DNA of 64,000 nt from Arthrobacter sp. zg-Y238. Lineage in GTDB: Bacteria; Actinomycetota; Actinomycetes; Actinomycetales; Micrococcaceae. The stretch is from NCBI RefSeq assembly GCF_024385525.1, contig NZ_JANFLU010000008.1, positions 1-64,000 of the forward strand, given 5' to 3'. The translations under genes and the position numbers were made by a program. This document shows, piece by piece, positions 35,834 to 44,619 of the stretch. The number at the start of each line of letters is the position of its first letter. Position 1 is the stretch's first letter. A model generated the notes under the pieces. That model was given only the letters and a program-made list of their open reading frames with translations. It was not told the origin of the DNA and made no database searches.

Positions 35834-37141
35834 TTAGGCGCCCAGCACCCGGTCCAGATAGGCGTTGGCGAAGACCCGGTCCGGATCCAGCCGTTCCCGT
35901 ACCGCCAGGAAGTCCCCGAAACGCGGATACCGCTGAGCCAGCGCCGCCGCGTGGCGCGAATGCAGCTTGCCCCAATGCGGCCGCCCCCCGTGGGCGAGCA
36001 GAAGTTCCTCAACAGCGGTGAAGTACTCGGCAAAGTCCTCCCGGTAATAGCGGTGCACGGCTATATAGGCGGTGTCCCTGCCGTAGGCGGTGGACAGCCA
36101 GCGGTCATCGGCGGCCGCCCAGCGGACCTCTACGGGAAAGGAGATCCTCCAGCGGTGCTCCTCGATCAGTTGCTGCAGGGCGGAGAAGGCCGGCCCCACG
36201 CGGTCCGCCGAAACGGCGTACTCCATTTCCCGGAACCGCACGGTGCGCCCGGTGGTGAAGACCTGTGCCGAGGCATCCGAATAGTCCCGGCCGCCGAGCA
36301 GCCGTGCCGCTGCGGCGTTCACGGCAGGGACTACGGCTGGTACGGCACTGCCTGCGGCGCAGGTTGCCCGGAACAGCGTGTTCGCCAGCAGGGTGTCGTT
36401 AATCCAGCGCGCACCGGGACCGGGCGGACGGCAGCGTGCAGTGCCCGGCAGGCGGGTGTTCGCCTTGGTGGCAGCGCGATCGGTGTGCGGAAACCAGTAA
36501 AACTCGAAATGGTCGGTTGCTTTGACCCGGTCCGCCAGGCTCTGGAGTACATCCGCCAGGGGCTCGGAGCGTTCCTGGGCCTGGAGGACGAATGCGGGTA
36601 CGCACTGCAGGGTGACGTCGGCGATGACACCCAAGGCGCCCAGTCCGAGGGCGGCGGCCGGGAGCAGCGGATCGTCGTCGCCCACGCTGAGCAGGCCGCC
36701 GTCGGGCTGGACCAGGGTCACTCCCACTACTTGGGTGGCCATCCCGCCGAACGCGGCGCCCGTTCCGTGCGTACCGGTGGAGACTGCGCCGGCGATGGAC
36801 TGCCGGTCAATGTCGCCGAGGTTCGGCATTGCCAGTCCGTAAGGTTCCAGCAGGGATGGTATCCGGTGCAGCCGGGTGCCGGCACGCAGCCGCACCCGGG
36901 ACCTTCCGGTGTCCACTGCGATGATCCCCTGCAGGGCGCTGAGGTCCAGCTGGACGCCGTCGGTGGCGGCGATGTCGGTGAAGCTGTGGCCCGCGCCCAC
37001 GGCTTTGACCCGCAGCCCGGCACCTGCCGCGTCGGCGACGCACCGCTGCAGGGCTGCAGTATCGATCGGGCGCTCCACGCGGAGCGGTTGCGCCGTCACG
37101 TTCCGTCCCCAGTTTTCCCACAAGGTGCCCGCCGCGGTCAC
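35834..37141 (-). CDS. FAD-linked aldonolactone oxidase (D-arabinono-1,4-lactone oxidase family)
   Basis: This 435-residue protein has the FAD_binding_4 domain (VGAGHSFT at 48-55, then GVQLDLSALQGI) and the C-terminal ALO domain with HWGKLHSRHA. The family oxidises sugar lactones; the histidine site of covalent FAD attachment is probably in GAGHSFT. It overlaps the aldolase-like gene upstream by four bases, an association seen in other actinobacteria, which suggests a shared pathway that I cannot name. Confidence 0.85.
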   Translation of the reverse strand: MTAAGTLWENWGRNVTAQPLRVERPIDTAALQRCVADAAGAGLRVKAVGAGHSFTDIAATDGVQLDLSALQGIIAVDTGRSRVRLRAGTRLHRIPSLLEPYGLAMPNLGDIDRQSIAGAVSTGTHGTGAAFGGMATQVVGVTLVQPDGGLLSVGDDDPLLPAAALGLGALGVIADVTLQCVPAFVLQAQERSEPLADVLQSLADRVKATDHFEFYWFPHTDRAATKANTRLPGTARCRPPGPGARWINDTLLANTLFRATCAAGSAVPAVVPAVNAAAARLLGGRDYSDASAQVFTTGRTVRFREMEYAVSADRVGPAFSALQQLIEEHRWRISFPVEVRWAAADDRWLSTAYGRDTAYIAVHRYYREDFAEYFTAVEELLLAHGGRPHWGKLHSRHAAALAQRYPRFGDFLAVRERLDPDRVFANAYLDRVLGA

Positions 37142-38433
37142 AGGAACGCCTTCCCCTCGCCGCGGTAGGTGGGCAGCGTGCCCACAATCTTCCCGCGGTC
37201 CACAACCTGGTACTCGTTGAAATGTTCGGCCGGCTCGCCGCTCTTGGCATGCCGGAACCAGACGCGGTCACCGGGATGCAGCGTCCCGGCAGCTGCGCCG
37301 CGCAGGGGAGTCTGCACCTCACCCGCCCCTTCCCGCGGGAGGAAACGCAGGTCCGGAGGCCAGACCGGACGCGGGGCGCGGCTGGGCCCCGGCGGCCCCG
37401 AAGCGATCCATCCGCCGCCCAGCACGGTGGCGGTGTCCGACGTCGGACGGCGGACGACGTCGAAGGCGTAGGCTGCGGCGGGAGCCGGCGTAAACGCGCG
37501 GTAGTTGTCGAACAAGTGTCCGCCGAAGAGCCCGGACCCGGCCGTGATCTCGGTGACCGCAGGGTCCGCGCGGGTGGCTTCAATGGAGCCGGTGCCGCCG
37601 CCGTTCACGAATTCGAGCGGGCACAGTTCGCGCAGCCGCCCCGCAATGAGCTGCCTGCGGTCAAGGAGCTCGGCCATGGACCGCGGCTGGAGGTGCCGCA
37701 TCAGGACATTCATCGGACCTGCCCCGGGAACGGCATCGCCTACGCCGGCCACCTGGGCTTCGTACATCATCAGGCCCACCAGCCGGAAGCCGGGACGGGC
37801 GGCAATCCGCCGGCCCAGCCCGACGGCGTCGTCCGGGGTGTGCAGCGGAGAGCGCCGGGTGCCGATGAAGCCCAGTGCCGGCGCCTGCCAGGAGGCGTCC
37901 GCATCCAGGCAGATACGCACTTCGGGGCGCTTTCCTGCCGGCGCCAGGGCATCTACCAGGTCCAGCTGGGATTCGTCATCGACCATCAGGGTCACCCGGG
38001 CGGCGAGCCGCTCGTCGCCGAGGAGCCGGGTCAGGGCCGCTCGGTCCGTGCTGGGATATCCCACCAGGACGTCCGTGCACTGCTCCGCCAGCCACAGGGC
38101 CTCGGGAAGCGTGTAGCCGAAGACGCCCTGAAAACCCGGGAGCTGAAGCAGGGCCTCGATGACACCTCGGACCCGGAGGGACTTGCTGGCAATCCGCAGC
38201 GGAACTCCGCCGGCGCGCCGGAGCAGGTCCGCGGCGTTGAACCGAAGGGCCTGCAGCTCCAGCACTGCCACCGGTGCGGGCAGTGCCGCGGTTGCCTCCG
38301 ACAGGGCGGGCCAATAGGTTTCCGGGGTCAGCCAGGGCAGGAGAGCGGCCGTGGTGTCCGGCGGGCCCGGGAACCCGGGCGGGAACAGTTGCAGAGGGGG
38401 AGCGGGAGCTGCCGCTTCGTTGCTGTCGCCCAT
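37138..38433 (-). CDS. Fold-type III PLP enzyme (amino-acid deaminase/aldolase, DSD1-like)
   Basis: The 431-residue protein resembles D-threonine aldolase and D-serine dehydratase proteins of the alanine-racemase fold. The likely PLP lysine is Lys84 in RIASKSLR; later blocks include LMMYEAQVAG, FVNGGGTGS and EITAGSGLFG. Metal ligands in the C-terminal part (WFRHAKSGE) fit the family. I start at 38433, where GGAGG precedes the ATG. It is coupled to the downstream lactone oxidase. Confidence 0.82.
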   Translation of the reverse strand: MGDSNEAAAPAPPLQLFPPGFPGPPDTTAALLPWLTPETYWPALSEATAALPAPVAVLELQALRFNAADLLRRAGGVPLRIASKSLRVRGVIEALLQLPGFQGVFGYTLPEALWLAEQCTDVLVGYPSTDRAALTRLLGDERLAARVTLMVDDESQLDLVDALAPAGKRPEVRICLDADASWQAPALGFIGTRRSPLHTPDDAVGLGRRIAARPGFRLVGLMMYEAQVAGVGDAVPGAGPMNVLMRHLQPRSMAELLDRRQLIAGRLRELCPLEFVNGGGTGSIEATRADPAVTEITAGSGLFGGHLFDNYRAFTPAPAAAYAFDVVRRPTSDTATVLGGGWIASGPPGPSRAPRPVWPPDLRFLPREGAGEVQTPLRGAAAGTLHPGDRVWFRHAKSGEPAEHFNEYQVVDRGKIVGTLPTYRGEGKAFL

Positions 38434-38625
38434 GGTGACCTCCGTTGTCTGCACCCACCCTAAACACGGAACACCGTCCCCTCCAGCACGCAACACGCTG
38501 CACCCGGCCGGTTACCCGCGGGATGTCACAGACAAACACCAGACTTCCGGGTTAGGGTGGTCACATCTGTAGAGCGAAACCGCTCGCCACGCCGACTGGG
38601 AAGTCGTACACCACCAGAAGGCCGC

Positions 38626-39723
38626 ATGAGCATAACCGCATCCTCCACTGCACCCGTTGAAGAAACCCCGAGCGAAAAGAAGCCGCGCCGGAACAACGTC
38701 ACCAGCACCTACTCCGGACTGCTCAAGGCCGTCCGCGACGAAGGCCTGCTGAAACGCCGGAGCTCTTTCTACATCACCACGTTCGTGTTCCTGTGCGTCG
38801 GCGTGGTTGCCGCCGCGACAGGATCTTTCTTTATCGGGGAAAGCTGGTTCCAGCTGCTCATCGCCGCGGCGCTGGGCATCCTCCTGACGCAGCTCGCGTT
38901 TATTGCGCACGAGGCATCGCACCGGCAGGTCTTCGAATCGGGGCCGGCTAATGACCGGGCCGGCAAGTTCGTGGCAAACGCCGTCGTCGGCATCAGTTAC
39001 CAGTGGTGGATGAACAAGCACAGCCGGCACCATGCCAACCCCAACACGGTGGGCAAGGACCCGGACATCGACATGGACACCATCTCCTTCCTGCCGGAGC
39101 AGGCGGCACGGCAGAAGGGCTTCATGGCCTGGTTTGCGCGCCGTCAGGGCTGGTTGTTCTTCCCGCTGCTGATGCTGGAGGGCATCAACCTCCATGCGAC
39201 GTCCATCAAGCACCTGTTCGCGAACAAGCAGGTCAAGGGCCGCGTCTCCGAACTGGTTATGGTCTTCACCCGGCTGGGCCTGTACCTGGCCGCCGTGTTC
39301 TTCTTCCTGCCGGTGGGAATGGCCTTCGCCTTCATCGGCGTGCAGCTCGCAGTCTTCGGTGTCTACATGGGTGCTTCGTTCGCCCCGAACCACAAGGGCA
39401 TGCCGATTCTCCCCAGGGACTCCAAGGTCGATTTCCTGAGCCGCCAGGTTCTGACTTCCCGGAACATCGTGGGACGCGGCATGAACACCCTGATGGGCGG
39501 GCTGAACTACCAGGTGGAGCACCACCTGTTCCCGAGCATGCCCCGGCCGTCGCTGGCCCGGGCCAGCGAACTGGTGAAGGAACACTGCGCCAAGCATTCC
39601 ATCCCCTACACCGAGACCACACTCGTGCAGTCCTACGCCATTGTGGTTCGGTACCTCAACGAGGTAGGCCTCTCCGCCCGGGATCCGTTCGACTGCCCGG
39701 TCCGGTCTAAGTACCGTATCTAG
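38626..39723 (+). CDS. Membrane fatty acid desaturase
   Basis: This 365-residue acyl-lipid or acyl-CoA desaturase has the three histidine boxes that bind the di-iron centre: HEASH at 95-99, HSRHH at 132-136 and QVEHH at 296-300. Four hydrophobic segments fit two membrane hairpins. The Gln at the start of the third box is typical of front-end (delta-6-like) desaturases; the position of the new double bond cannot be told. It probably adjusts membrane fluidity. AGAAGG precedes the ATG. It diverges from the aldolase gene. Confidence 0.88.
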   Translation: MSITASSTAPVEETPSEKKPRRNNVTSTYSGLLKAVRDEGLLKRRSSFYITTFVFLCVGVVAAATGSFFIGESWFQLLIAAALGILLTQLAFIAHEASHRQVFESGPANDRAGKFVANAVVGISYQWWMNKHSRHHANPNTVGKDPDIDMDTISFLPEQAARQKGFMAWFARRQGWLFFPLLMLEGINLHATSIKHLFANKQVKGRVSELVMVFTRLGLYLAAVFFFLPVGMAFAFIGVQLAVFGVYMGASFAPNHKGMPILPRDSKVDFLSRQVLTSRNIVGRGMNTLMGGLNYQVEHHLFPSMPRPSLARASELVKEHCAKHSIPYTETTLVQSYAIVVRYLNEVGLSARDPFDCPVRSKYRI

Positions 39724-39785
39724 CTTGCGGATCCGCCGGAGCAACGGCGAATACCCGCAATCGAAGCATCTGACAGACTAGGAAT

Positions 39786-40859
39786 ATGACAAAAAACCCC
39801 GCAGCCCGTCCGGCGGACAAAACCCCGGTGGCCCACCTCGGCATGCGCATGGAGGATTCCCTGCATGCATGGCGCGATGAACGTGCCCGGAAGCGGGGGG
39901 ACGTGCAGACAGTCCTTCCCTTCACCGGCTACGGCTCTACTGAATGGGTGCGTGTGCTCGGCCGGGTCATCCTGGCCAAGCCCGGTTATTTTGACGGCGC
40001 TGAAAAGTCGATGGCGTCCAAGGCGATCGCGGACGGCATCCGCGGCTGGCGGAACTTCATGAGCCCGCCGGTCAACAAAGCCACGGTCACCGTAATTGTG
40101 GGCGACCAGAAGCACGTAGTCACCGCGGACCGAGGGGGAGTGGTTGACGCCGTCCTGCCTGCGGATCTTGCTCCGGGCTGGACCACCGTCCTCCTGCGTT
40201 CCGAAGACGGTGAGGAAACCACCGCGCCGATCTACGTGGTGGATCCCGCAGCCGAAGTGGGCGTGGTGTCGGACATTGACGACACCATCATGGTCACCGC
40301 GCTCCCGCGGCCGATGCTGGCAGCCTGGAACACATTTGTCCTCGATGAGCACGCCCGTACGCCCACGCCGGGCATGGCCGTGATGATGGACCGCCTCGCG
40401 CGGGAAAACCCCGTGGGCCCGGTGCTTTACCTCTCGACCGGCGCCTGGAACGTCGCCGCTACGCTGACCCGGTTCATTACCCGCAACCTCTACCCGGCCG
40501 GTCCGCTGCTGCTGACCGACTGGGGTCCCACCACGGACCGCTGGTTCCGCAGCGGCCAGGCGCACAAGCGCAGCCAGCTGGAACGGCTCGCCCAGGAATT
40601 CCCGGACATCAAGTGGCTGCTGATCGGCGACAACGGCCAGCATGACGAAGAGATCTACGCGGACTTCGCCCAGCGCCACCCGGAGAACGTCCGGGCCATT
40701 GCCATCCGCCAGCTCTCGGCCGGCGAAGCGGTGCTGGCCGGTGGACGGACGGGCAAGCCGGGGGAGACCCCGGTGGACGTGCCCTGGATCTACGCGCCCG
40801 ACGGCGCCGGGATGGCCCGTCAGCTTGCCGAGATCGGTCTGCTGACGGACGAGGGGTAG
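39786..40859 (+). CDS. App1 family phosphatase (DUF2183)
   Basis: App1 proteins are HAD-fold phosphatidate phosphatases, first known from yeast. The 357-residue protein has the catalytic DIDDT at 163-167 and later HAD motifs YLSTGAWN and LIGDNGQHDEEIY, where the family usually has a DSGQ-like sequence. Family members dephosphorylate phosphatidate, but the bacterial substrate is not established. It follows the desaturase by 62 bases in the same direction, so a lipid role is likely. A strong terminator follows. Confidence 0.88.
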   Translation: MTKNPAARPADKTPVAHLGMRMEDSLHAWRDERARKRGDVQTVLPFTGYGSTEWVRVLGRVILAKPGYFDGAEKSMASKAIADGIRGWRNFMSPPVNKATVTVIVGDQKHVVTADRGGVVDAVLPADLAPGWTTVLLRSEDGEETTAPIYVVDPAAEVGVVSDIDDTIMVTALPRPMLAAWNTFVLDEHARTPTPGMAVMMDRLARENPVGPVLYLSTGAWNVAATLTRFITRNLYPAGPLLLTDWGPTTDRWFRSGQAHKRSQLERLAQEFPDIKWLLIGDNGQHDEEIYADFAQRHPENVRAIAIRQLSAGEAVLAGGRTGKPGETPVDVPWIYAPDGAGMARQLAEIGLLTDEG

Positions 40860-40875
40860 CTTTCCCCCTTTTGCG

Positions 40876-40916
40876 AAACGGCTCGTGCCCTGGGCAATCC
40901 CAGGGCACGGGCCGTT
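40876..40916. terminator. Bidirectional terminator after App1 gene
   Basis: AAACGGCTCGTGCCCTGGG pairs with CCCAGGGCACGGGCCGTTT across CAAT, with A-rich and T-rich flanks. It serves App1 and the converging lipoprotein gene. Confidence 0.9.
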
Positions 40917-40923
40917 TTGCGTT

Positions 40924-41418
40924 CTAGGGCAGTTCTGCCTCGGTGATCGTTACTCCCCAGGGAACGCCTTCCTCCACGGTCACCGTCACGTCAATGATGC
41001 CTGCGGCGGGCCGCACATCCATCGTCGCGGTGGTGGTTGCGCCCTCCTGCCCGCACGAGAACGACACAGGGCCGACGTTCGCAACGTCAACGGTGACGGT
41101 GCTGGCCCGGGCACAGTCTGCGTCGAAGGTAAGGGCCTCGGCATCACTGCGGAGACCATGGACGGCGAAACTGCCGCCGTCCGCGTCCTCCATCTGGGTA
41201 ACGAGGACAGCTGAGCCTTTGTCCGGCGCCGAGACCGGGAAGGCCGATTCGGACGGGGCTCCCGGGCTCTGGGTTGCCGGGGTCTCCGGGGCAGCGGAGC
41301 CTTCCGCTGTTGCTGCTGTATCTGCTGTATCTGCTGGTGAACAACCCGACAGGGATATAGCGGCAAGCGAAAATGCGGCTAATGCCGGCAGTGCAATTCT
41401 GCGTTGTTTCATTAACAT
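40924..41418 (-). CDS. Hypothetical secreted lipoprotein
   Basis: The 164-residue protein has a signal sequence with lipobox LSGC near residues 21-24, followed by an Ala/Thr/Ser/Pro-rich linker and a small beta-rich domain with two cysteines (in FDADCARA and SFSCGQE) that may form a disulphide. The start at 41418 has a strong purine-rich site (AAGGGGGAA). No family was recognised. Upstream lies a 336-base gap. Confidence 0.75.
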   Translation of the reverse strand: MLMKQRRIALPALAAFSLAAISLSGCSPADTADTAATAEGSAAPETPATQSPGAPSESAFPVSAPDKGSAVLVTQMEDADGGSFAVHGLRSDAEALTFDADCARASTVTVDVANVGPVSFSCGQEGATTTATMDVRPAAGIIDVTVTVEEGVPWGVTITEAELP

Positions 41419-41754
41419 TGGTTCCCCCTTTTTAGTGGGGAGGCCCTCCATGTTGTCTAACCCGATTTCCGGGCGGCTGACCCCTACGGATGGTGCTTTA
41501 TGAATCGCAGTGCAATCTGTGTTTACGTTTCGAAGTCTTGCTTTTCCGCCGGGCAGTGTCAACCAGGGGGTGCGTCCCGGGAGGCCCCGGGAACCGCCCG
41601 CATGCGTGCTATTCCGCACTTTTTTGGGAATTTAAATTTAATCGAAGGAACAGGTTTTCCCGGGGTTATTTCCGGTATTCGCGGCGAATTCAGGACCGGG
41701 CGAAGGGTGTCGCCCTAACGGTCCGCCCGCGCCGCAGGGAAGGGAGCAGCGGAC
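41419..41754. other. Non-coding gap with an AT-rich patch
   Basis: No gene is supported here. It should hold the minus-strand promoter of the lipoprotein gene. Bases 41611-41690 are notably AT-rich (for example TTTAAATTTAAT near 41631-41642) for this genome. A hairpin GGGCGA/TCGCCC near 41698-41715 and a longer GGTCCGC/GCGGACC pair next to 41755 may terminate the FUSC transcript. Confidence 0.5.
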
Positions 41755-42855
41755 CTAGGCGTCGTCGTCGGACTCCGTGTTGATGATCCGCAGGATGCGG
41801 CGCAGGTCCATGGCCAGGGCCGCCGTCGCATCCACCGGACTGTCGGCCGAGGCCGAAGTGTTGACCAGCCGCACCAGTTCCACGAGCGCCTGGGTTGCCG
41901 TGGAGTGCTCCTCGCTCTCGGGGTCCCAGGTCTCCACCGCTTCGGCACAGGCGTTTACGGCCTCGGCCAGCGGCACGGTCAGGGCGGCCGGGACAGCGAC
42001 GTTCTGCGGATTCCGCCAGATGGCGTCGGTGAGGACTTCGGTCATATCCTTCACGTGCCGGGTGGCACGTTCCATGGCCCGCAGCGCCCGGTAGTCGGCG
42101 TTGAAATCACGGCTGTACTTGCGGCTGCGGATGTTTCCGTGCCGGCTGTTGTCCGCCAGCTCCACGGCCTCCCGGACCTCCTTGGTCAGGGTATCCAGCT
42201 CGCTCTCGCGCTGCGACCAGTCCTCGTGTTCCGGCGGCCAGGTTTCCTCCAGCGCCGTCCCCATGTCCCGCAGCTGCCGTGCCAGTGATTTCCGCAGCGT
42301 CACCAGCCCGTTGACGGCGCCGTTCAGGTGCAGGGGAGGGAAGACGAGGGCGTTGACGGCCAGCCCGACACCTACGCCGACCAGCATCTGCACGCCGTAG
42401 CCGAACGAGTAACCGTCCGGATCATCACCGCCCAGGACCAGCACGAACAGCGCAGCCATCGGCACGTATTCCCGGCCGGACGCGCCCAGGAAGGACAGCC
42501 CGCCGAGCAGCACGCCGATGCCGACGATCACGGAAATGGTCCAGACGTTCGGGGTGCCGATCAGCAGTGCCCCCAGCGCCAGAAGCATGCCGGTCACCAG
42601 GCCCGCCAGGGTCTCCATGCCGGTGCGGAAGGAGCCTGACACCGTGGGGTACATGCTGACGATGGCGCCCAGCGGAGCGTAATACGGGTACTGCGAAGCC
42701 ACCCCCGGCACATGCGGGGCAAGTGTCCAGGCGATGCCGACGGCGAGGGTCGCCTTGAAGGCGAGTTGGAACCGGGTGACGCGCAGGACTCCGGTCACCC
42801 GGTTGGTAACGGCACTCAATGACCGTTTGGAGATGGTTTTTTCGCCAGTGGTCAT
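41755..42855 (-). CDS. FUSC / aromatic acid exporter family membrane protein
   Basis: The 366-residue protein has an N-terminal half of about five or six membrane segments (FUSC-type, about 30-180) and a helical cytoplasmic half that ends DDDA. Family members are thought to export aromatic or other small acids. The ATG at 42855 lies six bases after a CATACT box on the minus strand, which points to a leaderless transcript and decides against the TTG farther upstream. A LysR regulator is encoded 40 bases upstream on the same strand and may control it. Confidence 0.8.
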   Translation of the reverse strand: MTTGEKTISKRSLSAVTNRVTGVLRVTRFQLAFKATLAVGIAWTLAPHVPGVASQYPYYAPLGAIVSMYPTVSGSFRTGMETLAGLVTGMLLALGALLIGTPNVWTISVIVGIGVLLGGLSFLGASGREYVPMAALFVLVLGGDDPDGYSFGYGVQMLVGVGVGLAVNALVFPPLHLNGAVNGLVTLRKSLARQLRDMGTALEETWPPEHEDWSQRESELDTLTKEVREAVELADNSRHGNIRSRKYSRDFNADYRALRAMERATRHVKDMTEVLTDAIWRNPQNVAVPAALTVPLAEAVNACAEAVETWDPESEEHSTATQALVELVRLVNTSASADSPVDATAALAMDLRRILRIINTESDDDA

Positions 42856-42861
42856 GTTTCG

Positions 42862-42867
42862 AGTATG
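42862..42867 (-). promoter_or_regulatory. -10 box of a leaderless promoter (FUSC gene)
   Basis: On the minus strand CATACT ends six bases before the ATG at 42855, with no ribosome site. Confidence 0.45.
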
Positions 42868-42895
42868 GCCCGAGCCCAACTCGGGAAACGACTTT

Positions 42896-43834
42896 TCAGC
42901 CCTGACTGGCGCCGGATGTGGGGAGTGGCACTATGCTCCGGCGGCCCAGCACATCGGCCAGCCGGTCCAGGAAGAGCCGGACCTGCACGTTTTGTTCGTG
43001 GATCAGCAGGGCGAAAATGCTGCGCGCCAGACGGATCTCGGGAACATCCAGCACCACCGTCCCGGCCGGCCGGTTCAGCATTGCCAGTTCCGGCACCAGC
43101 GCCGCGCCCAGGCCGGCGGAAGCCATCGCCAGGCTGGCATTGAAGTCATCGCAGTACGCAGCCACCTGCGGGTGGAGGCTGCAGCTGGCGAAGAGCCGCT
43201 CAATCACCAGGGCGTCGGGGGTGCCGGGATGGTGCATGATCCAGGGCATCCCGGCCAGCTGCTCGGCGGACACCTCGGCACCGCTGCGGATACCCCAGGC
43301 CTCGGGCAGCACCACACGGAAGTTATCGTCGCCCAGCCAGCGGCGGCTGATGGAGGACGGCCAGGCCAGTCCGCCCTGGCCTACCTGGTACACCAGTGCG
43401 ACGTCGAGGTTTCCGCCGGTGCGCAGCCCCTGGATGGTCTGCGCTGGTTCGGCAACGGAAAGCAGCAGGTCAATTCCCAGGTCCCGCCACTGGGGCGAGG
43501 CCAGCAGCTCCGGCAGGGCGAAGGTGGCCAGGCTGGGGAAGATGCCCAGGCGCAGCTCCTCGCCGCTGCCCGGTCCGGGACGGGTAGCGGCCGCCAGGAG
43601 GGCATCCATGTCGGTGAGCACCTTGACGGCGTGCCTGGCCATGACGACGGCGGCTTCCGTGGGCGAGGCGGTGCGGGCGGAACGCTCGAACAGGCGCGCG
43701 CCCGTGTCCTTCTCCAGGGCGGACATCTGCTGGGACACTGCCGAGGCCGTATAGCCCAGCCGCAGGGCCGCTCCGGCAAACGAGCCGGTGCGGAGAACCT
43801 CCAGCAGCGTCTTCAGGTGCACGGGATTCACCAT
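42896..43834 (-). CDS. LysR family transcriptional regulator
   Basis: The 312-residue protein has an N-terminal winged helix (LKTLLEVLRTGSFAGAALRL, SAVSQQMSALEKDTGARLFER) and a periplasmic-binding-like effector domain from about 90. AGGAGG eight bases before the ATG at 43834 sets the start. Neighbours suggest the FUSC transporter as a target. A 22-bp palindrome (43878-43899) lies 44 bases upstream and may be its own operator. Confidence 0.88.
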   Translation of the reverse strand: MVNPVHLKTLLEVLRTGSFAGAALRLGYTASAVSQQMSALEKDTGARLFERSARTASPTEAAVVMARHAVKVLTDMDALLAAATRPGPGSGEELRLGIFPSLATFALPELLASPQWRDLGIDLLLSVAEPAQTIQGLRTGGNLDVALVYQVGQGGLAWPSSISRRWLGDDNFRVVLPEAWGIRSGAEVSAEQLAGMPWIMHHPGTPDALVIERLFASCSLHPQVAAYCDDFNASLAMASAGLGAALVPELAMLNRPAGTVVLDVPEIRLARSIFALLIHEQNVQVRLFLDRLADVLGRRSIVPLPTSGASQG

Positions 43835-43877
43835 CCCTGCGCCCTCCTTCCTCGCCCCGGCGGGGCCGACCACAATA

Positions 43878-43899
43878 TCTAGTGTTGCCGGGTACTAGA
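43878..43899. promoter_or_regulatory. Palindrome upstream of the LysR gene
   Basis: TCTAGT and ACTAGA are exact inverted repeats separated by ten bases. Position and form suit a LysR-type regulatory site. Confidence 0.45.
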
Positions 43900-43974
43900 C
43901 CCGACACGCCCACGGTACGCGACACGCTTGAATCTTGCCTGCCTCGTCACATGTGCATGGCGTTCTGCACAGGC

Positions 43975-44048
43975 TGTGGAGAACCCCCGCCGGGCCGCTG
44001 AAATCCCGCCTATTTACGCGGCATCCCCTGTGCACAAACTGTGGACGG
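43975..44048 (+). promoter_or_regulatory. Cluster of three DnaA-box-like sites
   Basis: TGTGGAGAA (43975-43983), TGTGCACAA (44029-44037) and TGTGGACGG (44040-44048) are one, one and two mismatches from the complement of TTGTCCACA and all point the same way. The last two are 11 bases apart, one helical turn. They lie 240-310 bases before nrdH. Confidence 0.4.
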
Positions 44049-44072
44049 CGGCCCTGTGTAATGACATACTTG

Positions 44073-44148
44073 TAATACATCATGTAGGGGTTCCACCTTG
44101 GGGGGCGCACTAGATGTAGTGTCTGGGCATGGAACTGGATGTAGTATC
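44073..44148 (+). promoter_or_regulatory. Repeated NrdR-like boxes upstream of nrdH
   Basis: CACTAGATGTAGTG (44108-44121) is a palindrome of the NrdR-box kind. Related copies are ACTGGATGTAGTATC at 44134-44148 and a weaker one around CATGTAG at 44081-44087. The weak copy and the palindrome are 32 bases apart, which fits the three-turn spacing known for NrdR pairs. The third lies 25 bases on. NrdR represses ribonucleotide reductase operons when dATP is high; its gene is not in the window. Confidence 0.6.
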
Positions 44149-44286
44149 TAGGAACAGACTTCGAGAGCTTCACCAAGCTTCACAAGCAAGTTTTTGAACA
44201 CGACGAGCGTCCAGTATCGCCGGCTTCATCAGGCACCATCCAGCATCACAGAACAGACTTCACGCTTCACTAGGGGAGACCAAGCC

Positions 44287-44532
44287 ATGACCGTTACGGT
44301 TTACACCAAGCCCGCCTGCGTACAGTGCAACGCCACTTACCGTGCCCTCGACAAGAAGGGCATTGTTTACCAGAGCGTGGACATGTCGCAGGACCCCGAG
44401 GCCCTCGAGCGCGTCCGTGCCATGGGCTACATGCAGGCCCCCGTTGTCGTCACCGAGCAGGACTCCTGGTCCGGCTTCCGGCCCGACAAGATCGAAGAGC
44501 TGGCCCAGGCACAGGTTTCCTCCGTAGCCTAG
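44287..44532 (+). CDS. nrdH: Glutaredoxin-like protein NrdH
   Basis: NrdH supplies electrons to class Ib ribonucleotide reductase and is itself reduced by thioredoxin reductase. The 81-residue protein has the redox pair CVQC (Cys11, Cys14) and the C-terminal WSGFRPDKI block that marks NrdH. GGGGAG precedes the ATG by eight bases. It opens the nrdHIEF operon behind a complex 450-base control region. Confidence 0.95.
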   Translation: MTVTVYTKPACVQCNATYRALDKKGIVYQSVDMSQDPEALERVRAMGYMQAPVVVTEQDSWSGFRPDKIEELAQAQVSSVA

Positions 44533-44619
44533 GGAGCCGCCGGGCTCCGTCCGGCTTTCCCGCCGCAGCACCTCGCATCACGCACCACCCGCGCAATACC
44601 CGTCAGGAGCGCAGCAACC

